This document shows positions 10,901 through 15,848 of a stretch of 28,326 nucleotides of DNA, one piece after another (position 1 is the stretch's first letter; the number at the start of each line of letters is the position of its first letter). The stretch lies in the IMG/VR virus record IMGVR_UViG_3300046388_000092, positions 1 to 28,326 of that record; one strand, 5' to 3'. The stretch comes from a virus. The notes beneath the pieces are model-generated. The model saw only the letters and a list, made by a program, of their open reading frames with translations. It was not told where the DNA came from and ran no database searches. Position numbers and translations under genes: made by a program.

Positions 10901-10935
10901 CTGATGTCCTTTCATCCCTATTATCAAATGAGTAA
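4954..10935 (+). CDS. Giant internal virion protein (T7 gp16-like) with ELQSD and zincin-like domains
   Basis: A 1993-residue protein, far longer than T7 gp16 (1318 aa). gp16 is ejected and helps form the DNA channel across the inner membrane. Visible layout: an Ala/Gly-rich N-terminus (1-200); an insert at about 300-560 with YVEELQSD at residues 398-405, a motif I know from large phage polyvalent-type proteins; a zincin motif HEIIH at 862-866 with a downstream EFIAEAMSNPTF (E957, E961) that could supply the third metal ligand; and a C-terminal third with family-like phrases (SLLSGPRTFMKNAVGN, TGGGPADRN). T7 gp16 begins with a lytic transglycosylase domain; I see no ES-type catalytic motif here. 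The sequence encoding about residues 200-700 looks more A-rich and less uniform than the flanks, which may mark an inserted module. The start is 1 base after the gp15-like stop. Confidence 0.82.
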   Translation: MALGFKVDKFLDSEENQQEVLGLQPEDPSVIADVAAAPFRGIEGAIQSTYNFADFVLRDALPDYDNRFLGKSETIAGSLVEGVSQFLVPYAGIAKGVKAASQLGRVGKAFTRKNKKGKDVLNWKGILASETATDFIAFDAQEERLSNLINSFPALRNPVTEFLEAKEDDGEIEGRLKNSLEGLGLTGAVGGMIVGLKALRKNRRGEDGGSYLRENQGAFQMRNFNSVSSYNAFSPSMRALEQLKGDDDIFLHQAVEKISQAGGGVRGVAEELKWIGIDNVDKLKEMADPEDIVGNKITKEGLKKIVDRNQLHLRLNEQAPSLTYSTFKQEGGDNYREFTLDITDEYTGREVAEKKKALDELGTYKPHYDTSARRKGGENLLHFRTTDRTDTTGNKILYVEELQSDFIQGLNQGRRKDEAYKGINEPAPLQKSYVGSSMRMIIQMAASEGYDAVAFPKGFEVADLYNVKIDNLTLNNIAEDGSYSFKITKKGQTEDKVIKAAELDTTFGKKAAEDIRTMKVGEERNDYNVSVPAAPFINQYDKAMPKELNRFAKSFGASTNVEKVSRKAEGDVITDIEGVERMLQKYGANYNKVDEASLYDFVGLENPVMKIRAKRGGRPLDYQEGMLEALEDFAITRLNLDERELRDVIEAEEGWGVVSYVDENVMEPNLARDFANFLVEKYDIAEGAVFAPAKEAHYININDGMKESVANGVSMWGLRTKGMTDRVGRIKDPELESALGLREVDNISNLDALEMEELATKIEGYDSPIPATDANTNVGYALERLAANGSTAETKRLAAALNKLYEGDEDTLNATIQAFFGKKAAGAYNATSNNIDLYTNRTGIAAGEVDPKQVFGESTLLHEIIHASVVTKIPPEISAARTDLTGMRYMNRVRKMMDDPKVDEPVRNILKVYSNAVDNLPEKHANMLNHFNNPNAYGKKFGEDSVDEWYGFTNIDEFIAEAMSNPTFQNFLKGLPSEQNKNLFERLMQVLKELVGVEGKGTAFEDVVSAYSDLVTKQKKRYGAVDYVPDYQRRMYGTRSSRAFAQKNERSKSQEIQTAAGDIEVTLDDIPRGGKIALSGVENSLNRVETTNDLGELLAAAESKVEAELRANPSLKPESLEKGGIIQAAQRFSELTGTNKDLIDSEVNAAGKDANELRRIASRMYTVESLAAGQADIVFTKAQEISQKGTGVTDADKAVMVGELKKMLHLVAAGSNLRRGFGQGLQSTQFKRVRLSLSDVELRSKEILNEFMANNTSGSFETLVNRILLAGDSDDLIQRTLGITKQARNSDPKGFMEKAQNWYVNSLLSGPRTFMKNAVGNMIAQTLLQVETAVGGVFVNKAITKHVLKEMATLESFREGMSFFLKAYKLDEQMLDTGRSPLENTARTERPLYFENAAPEQTMRQAFNWFGENVVNIPTKLLLSMDEVFKQSMFRQNAKLEFTLKGMKLGIKDPDELAEYVAKGLDTVLVDGERAFGNTGIIKYAQDVVDTMDADAVKKGGKRMLPSERGAKVQEVINEQTQMRADKLKSIEDGGLGIENLAELDNISARSLEHARYGTFTNDAGKAAELAQAIVQTVPFMKFIFPFVRTPINILKFSFDRAAFAAPELSRNVLARMPDMPMIKDAQQRIRQELDSRDPIERSRAIGKLSTSAMINATLLYMITSNRDLLTGGGPADRNQLKTLEQAGWQRYSFKVGNKYASFSGLDPIGTHFGILVDLVEQLDDGNELNTTLAEQVFAAATISMTRNLTEKSYLAGLTLLSDALSDPENRMESMINNLAGGFVPNILYQGQSLGGDTTTRETRNLADAVLKKLPIGNSRLDPKRNLLGEPIIAEQVPFVGPFNPSRLSTRDGDTVFEELAQLEHGFTNPRPKLERLIDLDEYINEGGQTAHDRRLELMGTTKLRGKTLRQSLEQLIKRKQYQNLSTFSEGGFKSPRVDVLNRVISKYRTAALHKMFEEFPEVRQKYMDIKKAKYLAKRGEDADVLSSLLSNE

Positions 10936-11164
10936 ATCAAACAAAGACCTACTGGACGAACTGATGGCTTTGACCATCGAGGAACTCCTTACCGTAATCA
11001 AGAGCGGAGAAGCTAGTCCTGCTACACTTAATGTAGCTCGACAAATGCTTCGTGATAACCAAATAACTTGCACTCTGAAGGATAGCAGTCCATTGTCAGA
11101 GCTTGTAGAAGTATTACCGTTCGATGAGTACGCCACAGATACCAGAGAAGCTAAAGGACTTTAG
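10928..11164 (+). CDS. Small terminase subunit (T7 gp18-like DNA maturase A)
   Basis: A 78-residue protein that would recognise concatemeric DNA and regulate the large terminase. The sequence is MSKSNKDLLDELMALTIEEL, then LLTVIKSGEASPATLNVARQML, a helix pattern (GEAxPAxLNxARQxL) shared by small terminases of many marine T7-like phages, and an acidic C-terminus. T7 gp18 is 89 aa. The ATG overlaps the end of the gp16-like gene by 8 bases. Its 3' end overlaps the large terminase by 41 bases in another frame, which implies translational coupling. A longer frame extends upstream to 10781, but that part is only a shadow of the gp16-like gene. Confidence 0.82.
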   Translation: MSKSNKDLLDELMALTIEELLTVIKSGEASPATLNVARQMLRDNQITCTLKDSSPLSELVEVLPFDEYATDTREAKGL

Positions 11165-12800
11165 GAACTTTTTATATTATGTTTGGCACTCGCTGGAACA
11201 AATTAAAAGAGATCCTACTCCCATTCAGTACGATATTGCAGAGTTCATGCAATACGGTCCTAAGCGTGGTGTTATACAAGGTTTTAGAGGCGTGGGTAAG
11301 AGTTGGATTTGTTCTGCTTTCGTTACCCACCAACTCCTGCTTGATCCTTCGAAAAACATACTTGTCGTATCAGCTTCGAAAACTCGTGCTGATGATTTCT
11401 CGACGTTTACTCTGAGACTGCTCCACGAGCTACCGCTCTTAGAACATCTCAAACCTAAAGCTGACCAACGGTTCAGTAAGGTCTCTTTCGATGTTGGACC
11501 CGCCCCAGCATCCCACGCACCCTCTGTTAAGTCATTGGGTATTACCTCCCAGCTTACTGGTAGCCGTGCTGATATTATTGTCGCTGACGACATTGAAGTA
11601 CCTACTAACTCAGCTACGCAAGCTATGCGGGATAAACTGAGCGAACAGATAAAGGAGTTTGATGCTATCCTCAAACCTAACGACTCCTCCAAAGTACTGT
11701 TCCTAGGCACACCACAGTGTGAAGACTCAGTATACAGGAAGCTGGGAGAGCGTGGATATAATCTAAAGGTATGGACATCAGAGACCGTTACTAAACATAA
11801 GAACGAAATCACCTACGGAAGTAGCGTGTCCAGTCTCTGTATCAGCGATACCGAAGGAGAACCTACCGAACCTACCCGATTCACCGAGTTTGACCTCAAC
11901 GAACGGAAAATATCCTACGGTTCTGCGGGGTATGCCCTCCAGTTTATGCTTAATACGTCCCTATCGGACGTTGACCGCTTCCCATTGAAGCTAGGAAACC
12001 TGATTGTTCACGATATTGACGTGGATATGGCTCCTGAGAAGCTGATATGGGCGCAATCACCCGACTTAGAGTGGACTAACCTACCCTGTGTAGGACTCCG
12101 TGGTGACCGATTCTACCGCCCTATGAAGGTTGTAGGAGATATGGTCCCATATACTGGCTCTGTTCTCGCTATTGACCCCTCTGGTCGTGGTAAGGACGAA
12201 ACAGGATACGCTGTAGCTAAGATGCTTAACGGTAATCTATACATTCCTGACGCTGGTGGACTCAGTGGTGGCTACGAAGAAGACACTTTGTTGGCTCTTG
12301 TTCGTCTAGCAAAGCTACACAAGGTCAATAAGATCGTTGTTGAGTCCAATTTCGGTGACGGTATGTTCACACAGCTTATAATGCCTCTGTTACGTCGAGA
12401 ATACCCTTGTTCTATCGAAGAGGTACGGCACTCTCAACAGAAAGAAAAGCGCATTATAGACACCTTAGAACCCCTTCTAGGTGGTCACAGGCTCATTATC
12501 GACCCGAAGGTGATCGAAAAAGATTTTAAAACTGCTCAAAAGTATCCAGCAGAGCAGCAACTGCACTATATGTTGTGCCACCAAATGACCAGAATAACCT
12601 CTGGTAGAGGCTCTATCCGTCATGATGACCGTCTCGATGCCTTGGCTATCGCCTGTAACTATTGGGTAGAACAAATGGCTCAGGATGTAAATGAGAAGAT
12701 ACAGGATAGAAAAGAACAATTACTGCGTGAAGAGCTGGACAAGTTCAAAGATACCTACTACAAACGTAAGAATAATAACAATCATATTTCATGGATATAG
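11124..12800 (+). CDS. Large terminase subunit (T7 gp19-like)
   Basis: A 558-residue packaging motor: an ATPase that pumps DNA into the prohead and a nuclease that cuts the concatemer. ATPase motifs: Walker A GFRGVGKS (residues 53-60) and Walker B IIVADDIE with D155/D156 and E158. A coupling-type segment follows (VLFLGTP). The RNase H-like nuclease domain shows VLAIDPSGRGKDE with D351, VVESNF with E407 and HDDRLDALAIA with D505. Length matches T7 gp19 (586 aa). The ATG lies inside the small terminase gene. The next gene starts 10 bases before its stop. No key residue appears missing. Confidence 0.95.
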   Translation: MSTPQIPEKLKDFRNFLYYVWHSLEQIKRDPTPIQYDIAEFMQYGPKRGVIQGFRGVGKSWICSAFVTHQLLLDPSKNILVVSASKTRADDFSTFTLRLLHELPLLEHLKPKADQRFSKVSFDVGPAPASHAPSVKSLGITSQLTGSRADIIVADDIEVPTNSATQAMRDKLSEQIKEFDAILKPNDSSKVLFLGTPQCEDSVYRKLGERGYNLKVWTSETVTKHKNEITYGSSVSSLCISDTEGEPTEPTRFTEFDLNERKISYGSAGYALQFMLNTSLSDVDRFPLKLGNLIVHDIDVDMAPEKLIWAQSPDLEWTNLPCVGLRGDRFYRPMKVVGDMVPYTGSVLAIDPSGRGKDETGYAVAKMLNGNLYIPDAGGLSGGYEEDTLLALVRLAKLHKVNKIVVESNFGDGMFTQLIMPLLRREYPCSIEEVRHSQQKEKRIIDTLEPLLGGHRLIIDPKVIEKDFKTAQKYPAEQQLHYMLCHQMTRITSGRGSIRHDDRLDALAIACNYWVEQMAQDVNEKIQDRKEQLLREELDKFKDTYYKRKNNNNHISWI

Positions 12801-13039
12801 AAGTACCACCTATCGACCAAGCGTCTGCGATACTTGGAGAACATTATCGCAACTATGTCGTCCTCTTTCAAGATGATGACGACCCTACTGGTTATGATAT
12901 TGCGTACAGTGATCCATACAGTGCTAAAGGGTTGCTAGAAGCAGCCACAAAGTACCACAATACCTACCTCGAAGGTGGGACTGAGTTAGATGATTTTGAA
13001 TGGTCTGAACTCGACGACGAGGACGAAGACGAAGAATAA
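12791..13039 (+). CDS. Very acidic 82-residue protein, unknown
   Basis: I do not recognise this family. Of 82 residues, 25 are Asp or Glu and only 3 are Lys or Arg. The last eight are all acidic (DDEDEDEE), and residues 28-31 are DDDD. The first half has ordinary hydrophobic residues (ASAILGEHYRNYVVLF), so it probably folds. Its start overlaps the terminase stop by 10 bases, so it is co-translated with the packaging genes, and it is the last gene before a terminator and the presumed genome junction. It is not like T7 gp18.5 (Rz) or gp19.5 by eye. A nucleic-acid-mimic or packaging-accessory role is possible but is only inference. Confidence 0.7.
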   Translation: MDIEVPPIDQASAILGEHYRNYVVLFQDDDDPTGYDIAYSDPYSAKGLLEAATKYHNTYLEGGTELDDFEWSELDDEDEDEE

Positions 13040-13075
13040 CTTTTCTGTTGTTGTATTCATAACATAAATGTGGTT

Positions 13076-13112
13076 GGAGCCGTCTCTGTTGTGTGTCAGA
13101 GGCGGTTCCTTT
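13076..13112 (+). terminator. Terminator-like hairpin after the packaging genes
   Basis: A 13-base-pair stem, with two G-U pairs, joins 13076-13088 to 13097-13109. The loop is 8 bases (TTGTGTGT) and a short T/C-rich tract follows. It lies 37 bases after the last late gene. The U-run is short, so it may be an attenuator-type site or an RNA-stability hairpin for late mRNA. Confidence 0.65.
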
Positions 13113-13214
13113 CCCACACCAAATATTTTGGTAAAAATTTATGAGAGGGTTATACGAATTGTGTAAACGAAAACACCCCCCTTATGCCCGCACGTCGCAC
13201 ACGGCAAAATCGTT

Positions 13215-13225
13215 GCATTATGCGC
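13215..13225. repeat. 11-base near-palindromic repeat, copy 1
   Basis: GCATTATGCGC. The core GCAT-T-ATGC is an inverted repeat. An identical 11-mer lies 319 bases downstream in the same gene-free region. Confidence 0.5.
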
Positions 13226-13286
13226 CTGTTTTTGCCTGCTGTAGACCGCTCCAGCACTGCAATTAGACATAATACATATTGTGCAT

Positions 13287-13462
13287 TAAACGTAGTTTAC
13301 TTTTCCATATGGTCAAACAGCGACCGACTCCATCTTTAGATGCGGTAACCGTCTGTTGTTCAACTGGTGTTTTTTATTTTTAACCAGACGTAGTCTGACT
13401 GTCTGATTTACTCAAGACTTTTAAAGTCTTCAGAAGGCGTCATGACTGCGGTGTCTTCGCAG
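13287..13462. repeat. Cluster of short inverted repeats
   Basis: Six perfect inverted repeats fall in about 175 bases: TAAAC-GTA-GTTTA (13287-13299), CATCT-TT-AGATG (13331-13342), CTGGT with ACCAG (13364-13387), CAGAC-GTA-GTCTG (13385-13397), AAGACTTT-T-AAAGTCTT (13414-13430) and CTGCG with CGCAG (13446-13462). Two of them share an AC-GTA-GT centre. The cluster lies in non-coding DNA at the presumed concatemer junction. It may be a maturation or packaging site, an origin, or structured leader RNA. Confidence 0.55.
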
Positions 13463-13533
13463 GAAGCTTTAGCTCGTAGGTAAGACGAACAGCCTCTCCA
13501 AAACTTTTCTCAACTTTTCGTACCAAACCGTAC

Positions 13534-13544
13534 GCATTATGCGC
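13534..13544. repeat. 11-base near-palindromic repeat, copy 2
   Basis: GCATTATGCGC, identical to copy 1. Here the base before it makes the inverted repeat longer (CGCAT-T-ATGCG). It lies 27 bases before the promoter-like motif at 13571. Confidence 0.5.
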
Positions 13545-13570
13545 AGGGTTTCTTGCAGGGAAAAAAGTAT

Positions 13571-13593
13571 GGGGTTGACAGGGTTGTTATAAT
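13571..13593 (+). promoter_or_regulatory. Promoter-like motif before the early genes (copy A)
   Basis: GGGGTTGACAG, three bases, then TG-T-TATAAT. The TGnTATAAT part is a perfect extended -10 element of a bacterial sigma70 promoter. The TTGACA is only 7 bases upstream of it, so it cannot act as a normal -35. The same arrangement with the same spacing occurs at 15758. The first early gene starts 72 bases downstream. Confidence 0.5.
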
Positions 13594-13664
13594 GAAGGGG
13601 CAAATCAATCCGATCACTGCCAAGCCAAGCACGGCGACATAACACATCAAGGAAACACACGATT

Positions 13665-13784
13665 ATGACAAACACCGCAAAAACCACAAAAGTAGCTAAA
13701 GCTAAACGCAGTAAAACCGACAAGGTTTCTCCGAACGTAGCTCGAATCCAACGCCAACTCGGAGCTACGCTGTTACCTTGGTAA
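13665..13784 (+). CDS. First early gene, 39-residue basic peptide
   Basis: A short protein starting MTNTAKTTKVAKAKRSKTDK and ending QRQLGATLLPW. It is rich in Lys and Arg with no hydrophobic segment, so it may bind nucleic acid or a host protein. I do not recognise it. Support comes from position (first frame after the promoter-like motif), an AAGGA sequence 11 bases upstream of the ATG, and a CACACGATTATG start context like its neighbours. It is too short to be sure. T7-like phages often open the early region with small host-takeover proteins. Confidence 0.5.
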   Translation: MTNTAKTTKVAKAKRSKTDKVSPNVARIQRQLGATLLPW

Positions 13785-13828
13785 CAATCACACATCTGAT
13801 AATCACCCACAGTAAACCACACACAATT

Positions 13829-14029
13829 ATGGCTAAATATACTACAACAACTTACACCGACAACAGTGCTAAAGCAATTCATCGAGACCTGTCTTGGGCA
13901 GATGCTAAAAGCATTTGCTCAAAGGCAAGCGAAAGTGGCTACGCCGAAATTACCTACGGTAAAGATGTCGTTTGTCGCTCCGTCTTCGTACCTACTTGGG
14001 CAGTCGAAATCGACCGCTCACACCTCTAG
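13829..14029 (+). CDS. Small early protein, 66 residues, unknown
   Basis: The sequence begins MAKYTTTTYTDNSAKAIHRD and contains SWADAKSICSKASESGYAEITYGKDVVCRSV, which looks like a small mixed alpha-beta fold of the kind common in phage early genes. I do not recognise the family. I chose the ATG at 13829 because it follows the CCACACACAATT leader that also precedes the gene at 14758. An upstream GTG at 13778 would run through the leader of the previous gene. The 44-base spacer before the ATG has only two G residues and no Shine-Dalgarno sequence. Confidence 0.6.
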   Translation: MAKYTTTTYTDNSAKAIHRDLSWADAKSICSKASESGYAEITYGKDVVCRSVFVPTWAVEIDRSHL

Positions 14030-14072
14030 TCTGCACAGATCATCTATGACAAAAGTAAGGCAAAAACTCGCC

Positions 14073-14726
14073 ATGAAAAAAACCACAATCAAATCCATCG
14101 AGGCTACCGTAGGTAGTTTATCCGCTCCGTCTAAGATGCCATGCCACGGCTTTAGCTTACCAGCTAAGGACTGCAAGGTTGGCTCTAAGCTACGCTTGTC
14201 TGAGAAGTCTACCTGTTCTTCATGCTACGCCCTGAAGGGCAGATACGTCTTCCCTAGCGTCCAGAATGCTCTACAGAGCAGACTCGACAAGCTCAAGTCT
14301 ATGACTTCAGACAGTTGGGCAGACAGCATGAGCGACCTCATCTTCCGTAAGGAAAAGTCTGGCTACTTCAGATGGCATGACTCAGGTGACTTACAGTCAC
14401 TGGAGCATCTCGAAGCTATTGCCAAGGTCGCAGTTAATCTTCCTAAGATTAAATTCTGGTTGCCGACTCGTGAGTATAAGATTGTTAAATCTTATGTAGA
14501 CAAACACGGCTCGTTCCCATCCAATCTAACCGTAAGGTTATCTGCCTACTTCAAACAGTCAGCACCGCCCACCGAAACCGCAGACAAGATTGACGCAGTT
14601 TGCTCGACCGTAGGCTACAAGGCAAGCAAACACATCTGTCCTTCAGGACAACAAGGCAACAAGTGCCTCGACTGCCGAGCTTGCTGGAATCGTAGCGTAG
14701 CTAACGTTGACTATCCTCTCCACTAG
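14073..14726 (+). CDS. Gp88-like Cys-rich phage protein
   Basis: A 217-residue protein resembling, from memory, the phage family called gene product 88 (GP88), whose function is unknown. Typical phrases are visible: MPCHGFSLPAKDC (C24, C34), STCSSCYALKGRYV (C48, C51), YFRWHDSGDL (98-107), KFWLPTRE (127-134), LTVRLSAY (152-159), and a Cys-rich C-terminus with C177, C189, C198, C201 and C204 in KCLDCRACW. Nine cysteines in CxxC and CxxCxxC spacing suggest a metal or Fe-S site. The start is uncertain: the ATG at 14046 adds MTKVRQKLA. I prefer 14073, where TAAGG lies about 12 bases upstream. It sits inside the early cassette, so a host-takeover role is possible. Confidence 0.75.
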   Translation: MKKTTIKSIEATVGSLSAPSKMPCHGFSLPAKDCKVGSKLRLSEKSTCSSCYALKGRYVFPSVQNALQSRLDKLKSMTSDSWADSMSDLIFRKEKSGYFRWHDSGDLQSLEHLEAIAKVAVNLPKIKFWLPTREYKIVKSYVDKHGSFPSNLTVRLSAYFKQSAPPTETADKIDAVCSTVGYKASKHICPSGQQGNKCLDCRACWNRSVANVDYPLH

Positions 14727-14757
14727 AATAACCACACACAATCCAACACACACAGTT

Positions 14758-15177
14758 ATGATTACACCACACAAAAATCGCTCCATCGACCGTACCAAAC
14801 CTGTAAAGGTTTATTGGAATCTTCACCGTGACTGCTACTCCGTCCAACAGGACGGTCTAGTGGTAGCTCATGCCGACCAAGTCGAGCTACGTGCCGTGAC
14901 CTTCAAGGTCAGCGAGTCAGGCAGACAGCGTGTACTAAAAGAGCGTAAGAAAAACGTCCACGCTTTTGTCGTTGGCTTTATCGACGATGCTCTAGCTCGT
15001 TACTGGGACATAAAGATTGTATACAATCCTTACAAGTACGACAGCTTTCGGCTCTGGACTGACGACCGTGTAACGGTACAGTCGGCTGAGGCTGTTATCC
15101 TGCGGATACGAAACGGCAGAGGTGACATCCTTGCTGAGCGCACCACAGGCAAGCCATACTGGTCTGCCTATAAATAA
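14758..15177 (+). CDS. Conserved-looking early phage protein, 139 residues
   Basis: It has a KPVKVYWNLHRDCYSVQQDG segment (residues 14-33), then GLVVAHADQVELRAVTFKVS and GRQRVLKERKKNVHAFVVGF. I recall this pattern from other phage early genes without any known function. The fold looks beta-rich, with paired strands, and then a basic helix. It has no membrane segment or catalytic motif. The ATG at 14758 is chosen over 14707 because 14707 overlaps the Gp88-like gene and 14758 follows a CACACACAGTT leader. That 31-base spacer holds a single G. Confidence 0.7.
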   Translation: MITPHKNRSIDRTKPVKVYWNLHRDCYSVQQDGLVVAHADQVELRAVTFKVSESGRQRVLKERKKNVHAFVVGFIDDALARYWDIKIVYNPYKYDSFRLWTDDRVTVQSAEAVILRIRNGRGDILAERTTGKPYWSAYK

Positions 15178-15205
15178 CCATCCACATCCAATCCCACACA
15201 GTTAT

Positions 15206-15376
15206 ATGAAAACCACAATTACACTCCGCAAACGAGAAGTCTATGGCAACGAGCTATTCTACGTAGTAGACAGCGAACAAGCCACAGCTATCCAAATCCT
15301 GACAGGACAAAAGACTGTTACGGAACGTAACATCGGAGCTTTGAAACAGCTCGGATACACCATCACCTATGCATAG
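15206..15376 (+). CDS. Small early protein, 56 residues, unknown
   Basis: It begins MKTTITLRKREVYGNELFYV, continues VDSEQATAIQILTGQKTVTERN and ends with ALKQLGYTITYA. It looks like a strand-strand-helix-helix-strand mini-domain. I do not recognise a function. The start follows the CCCACACAGTTAT leader, which again is almost free of G (one in 28 bases). An upstream in-frame start at 15122 lies inside the previous gene and is rejected. Confidence 0.6.
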   Translation: MKTTITLRKREVYGNELFYVVDSEQATAIQILTGQKTVTERNIGALKQLGYTITYA

Positions 15377-15431
15377 TCTGCGTAGTACAATCAAGACAAA
15401 AGTAAAGTGGCGAAACTGCCGAACAAAAATT

Positions 15432-15626
15432 ATGGAATATAAAATCACAATCACATGGAACGATGACGATGTTCGTCATGTAGCAGCACAAATGGGTGTC
15501 TTGCTGAGCGACGAGCAAATCATCAACGTACTCGACTCTATCCTACACAATCACGATCCTGAACTTGGCGTCACATGGGACACCATCGAATGGGCAATCG
15601 AGTCTGAACTTCGACCCGCTAAATAA
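15432..15626 (+). CDS. Small early protein, 64 residues, unknown
   Basis: It begins MEYKITITWNDDDVRHVAAQ and continues with MGVLLSDEQIINVLDSILHNHD, then WDTIEWAIESEL. This resembles a group of short phage proteins with a beta strand followed by two helices; no function is known to me. It is acidic and soluble. The ATG follows an A-rich leader (GAACAAAAATT) with no Shine-Dalgarno sequence. The next gene begins 2 bases after its stop, so the two are probably co-translated. Confidence 0.6.
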   Translation: MEYKITITWNDDDVRHVAAQMGVLLSDEQIINVLDSILHNHDPELGVTWDTIEWAIESELRPAK

Positions 15627-15628
15627 CT

Positions 15629-15811
15629 ATGTTACTACAAATCCTATCCACCTGCAAGCAACTCAATCGCTTGCTCAAATCTAAAGATCCGTACCATGCT
15701 GACCTCGTTGACACCTTACTACGTAAGCTAGACAAGGCAATCCCATCTGATACAGAGGGGGTTGACAGCCATGATATAGTAAAAGCTCTCAAGGATGAGG
15801 CAGACCGCTAA
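15629..15811 (+). CDS. Small helical protein, 60 residues, unknown
   Basis: It begins MLLQILSTCKQLNRLLKSKD and ends SHDIVKALKDEADR. It is helical, charged and has no membrane segment. It starts 2 bases after the preceding stop. The promoter-like motif at 15758 lies inside its last third, so either the motif is embedded in coding sequence or this frame is shorter or spurious. I cannot assign a family. Confidence 0.5.
   Translation: MLLQILSTCKQLNRLLKSKDPYHADLVDTLLRKLDKAIPSDTEGVDSHDIVKALKDEADR
15758..15780 (+). promoter_or_regulatory. Promoter-like motif (copy B)
   Basis: GGGGTTGACAG, three bases, then TG-A-TATAGT. It matches copy A at 13571 in every defined position except one in the -10 element, with identical spacing. 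It could start transcription about 70-90 bases before the DUF932-like gene. Confidence 0.45.
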
Positions 15812-15848
15812 GTCCAACCAACCACATAATCGTAAACGTAAAACGCAT

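Larger units (their letters stand above)
13040..13664 (+). other. Gene-free junction between late and early blocks (presumed genome-end region)
   Basis: About 625 bases with no convincing gene. In order it holds a terminator hairpin (13076-13109), an A/T palindrome-like site (ACCAAA TAT TTTGGT, 13119-13133), a C-run (cccccc near 13176), a cluster of inverted repeats (13287-13462), two copies of an 11-base near-palindrome (13215 and 13534) and a promoter-like motif just before the first early gene. In T7-like phages the terminal repeat and concatemer junction lie exactly here, between terminase and the early genes. I cannot see the physical ends, because a circular or permuted assembly merges them. 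Confidence 0.55.

Noticed and set aside
11225-11812. 195-residue open frame on the minus strand across the large terminase gene
   Set aside because: It lies wholly opposite the terminase ATPase domain, whose motifs are all intact, and has no recognisable features. It reflects codon bias of the + strand.
13128-13156. TTGGTA-N17-TATACG as a promoter in the junction region
   Set aside because: Only four of six matches in each box; too weak in an AT-rich stretch to list as a feature.
13040-13664. tRNA or other structured RNA gene in the gene-free region
   Set aside because: The hairpins do not form a cloverleaf and no T-arm consensus (GGTTCRANYCC) was found.
13469-13882. 137-residue minus-strand frame across the gene-free region and first early genes
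   Set aside because: It opposes two + strand early genes, contains low-complexity Val/Phe-rich translation, and would break the one-strand layout. Not supported.
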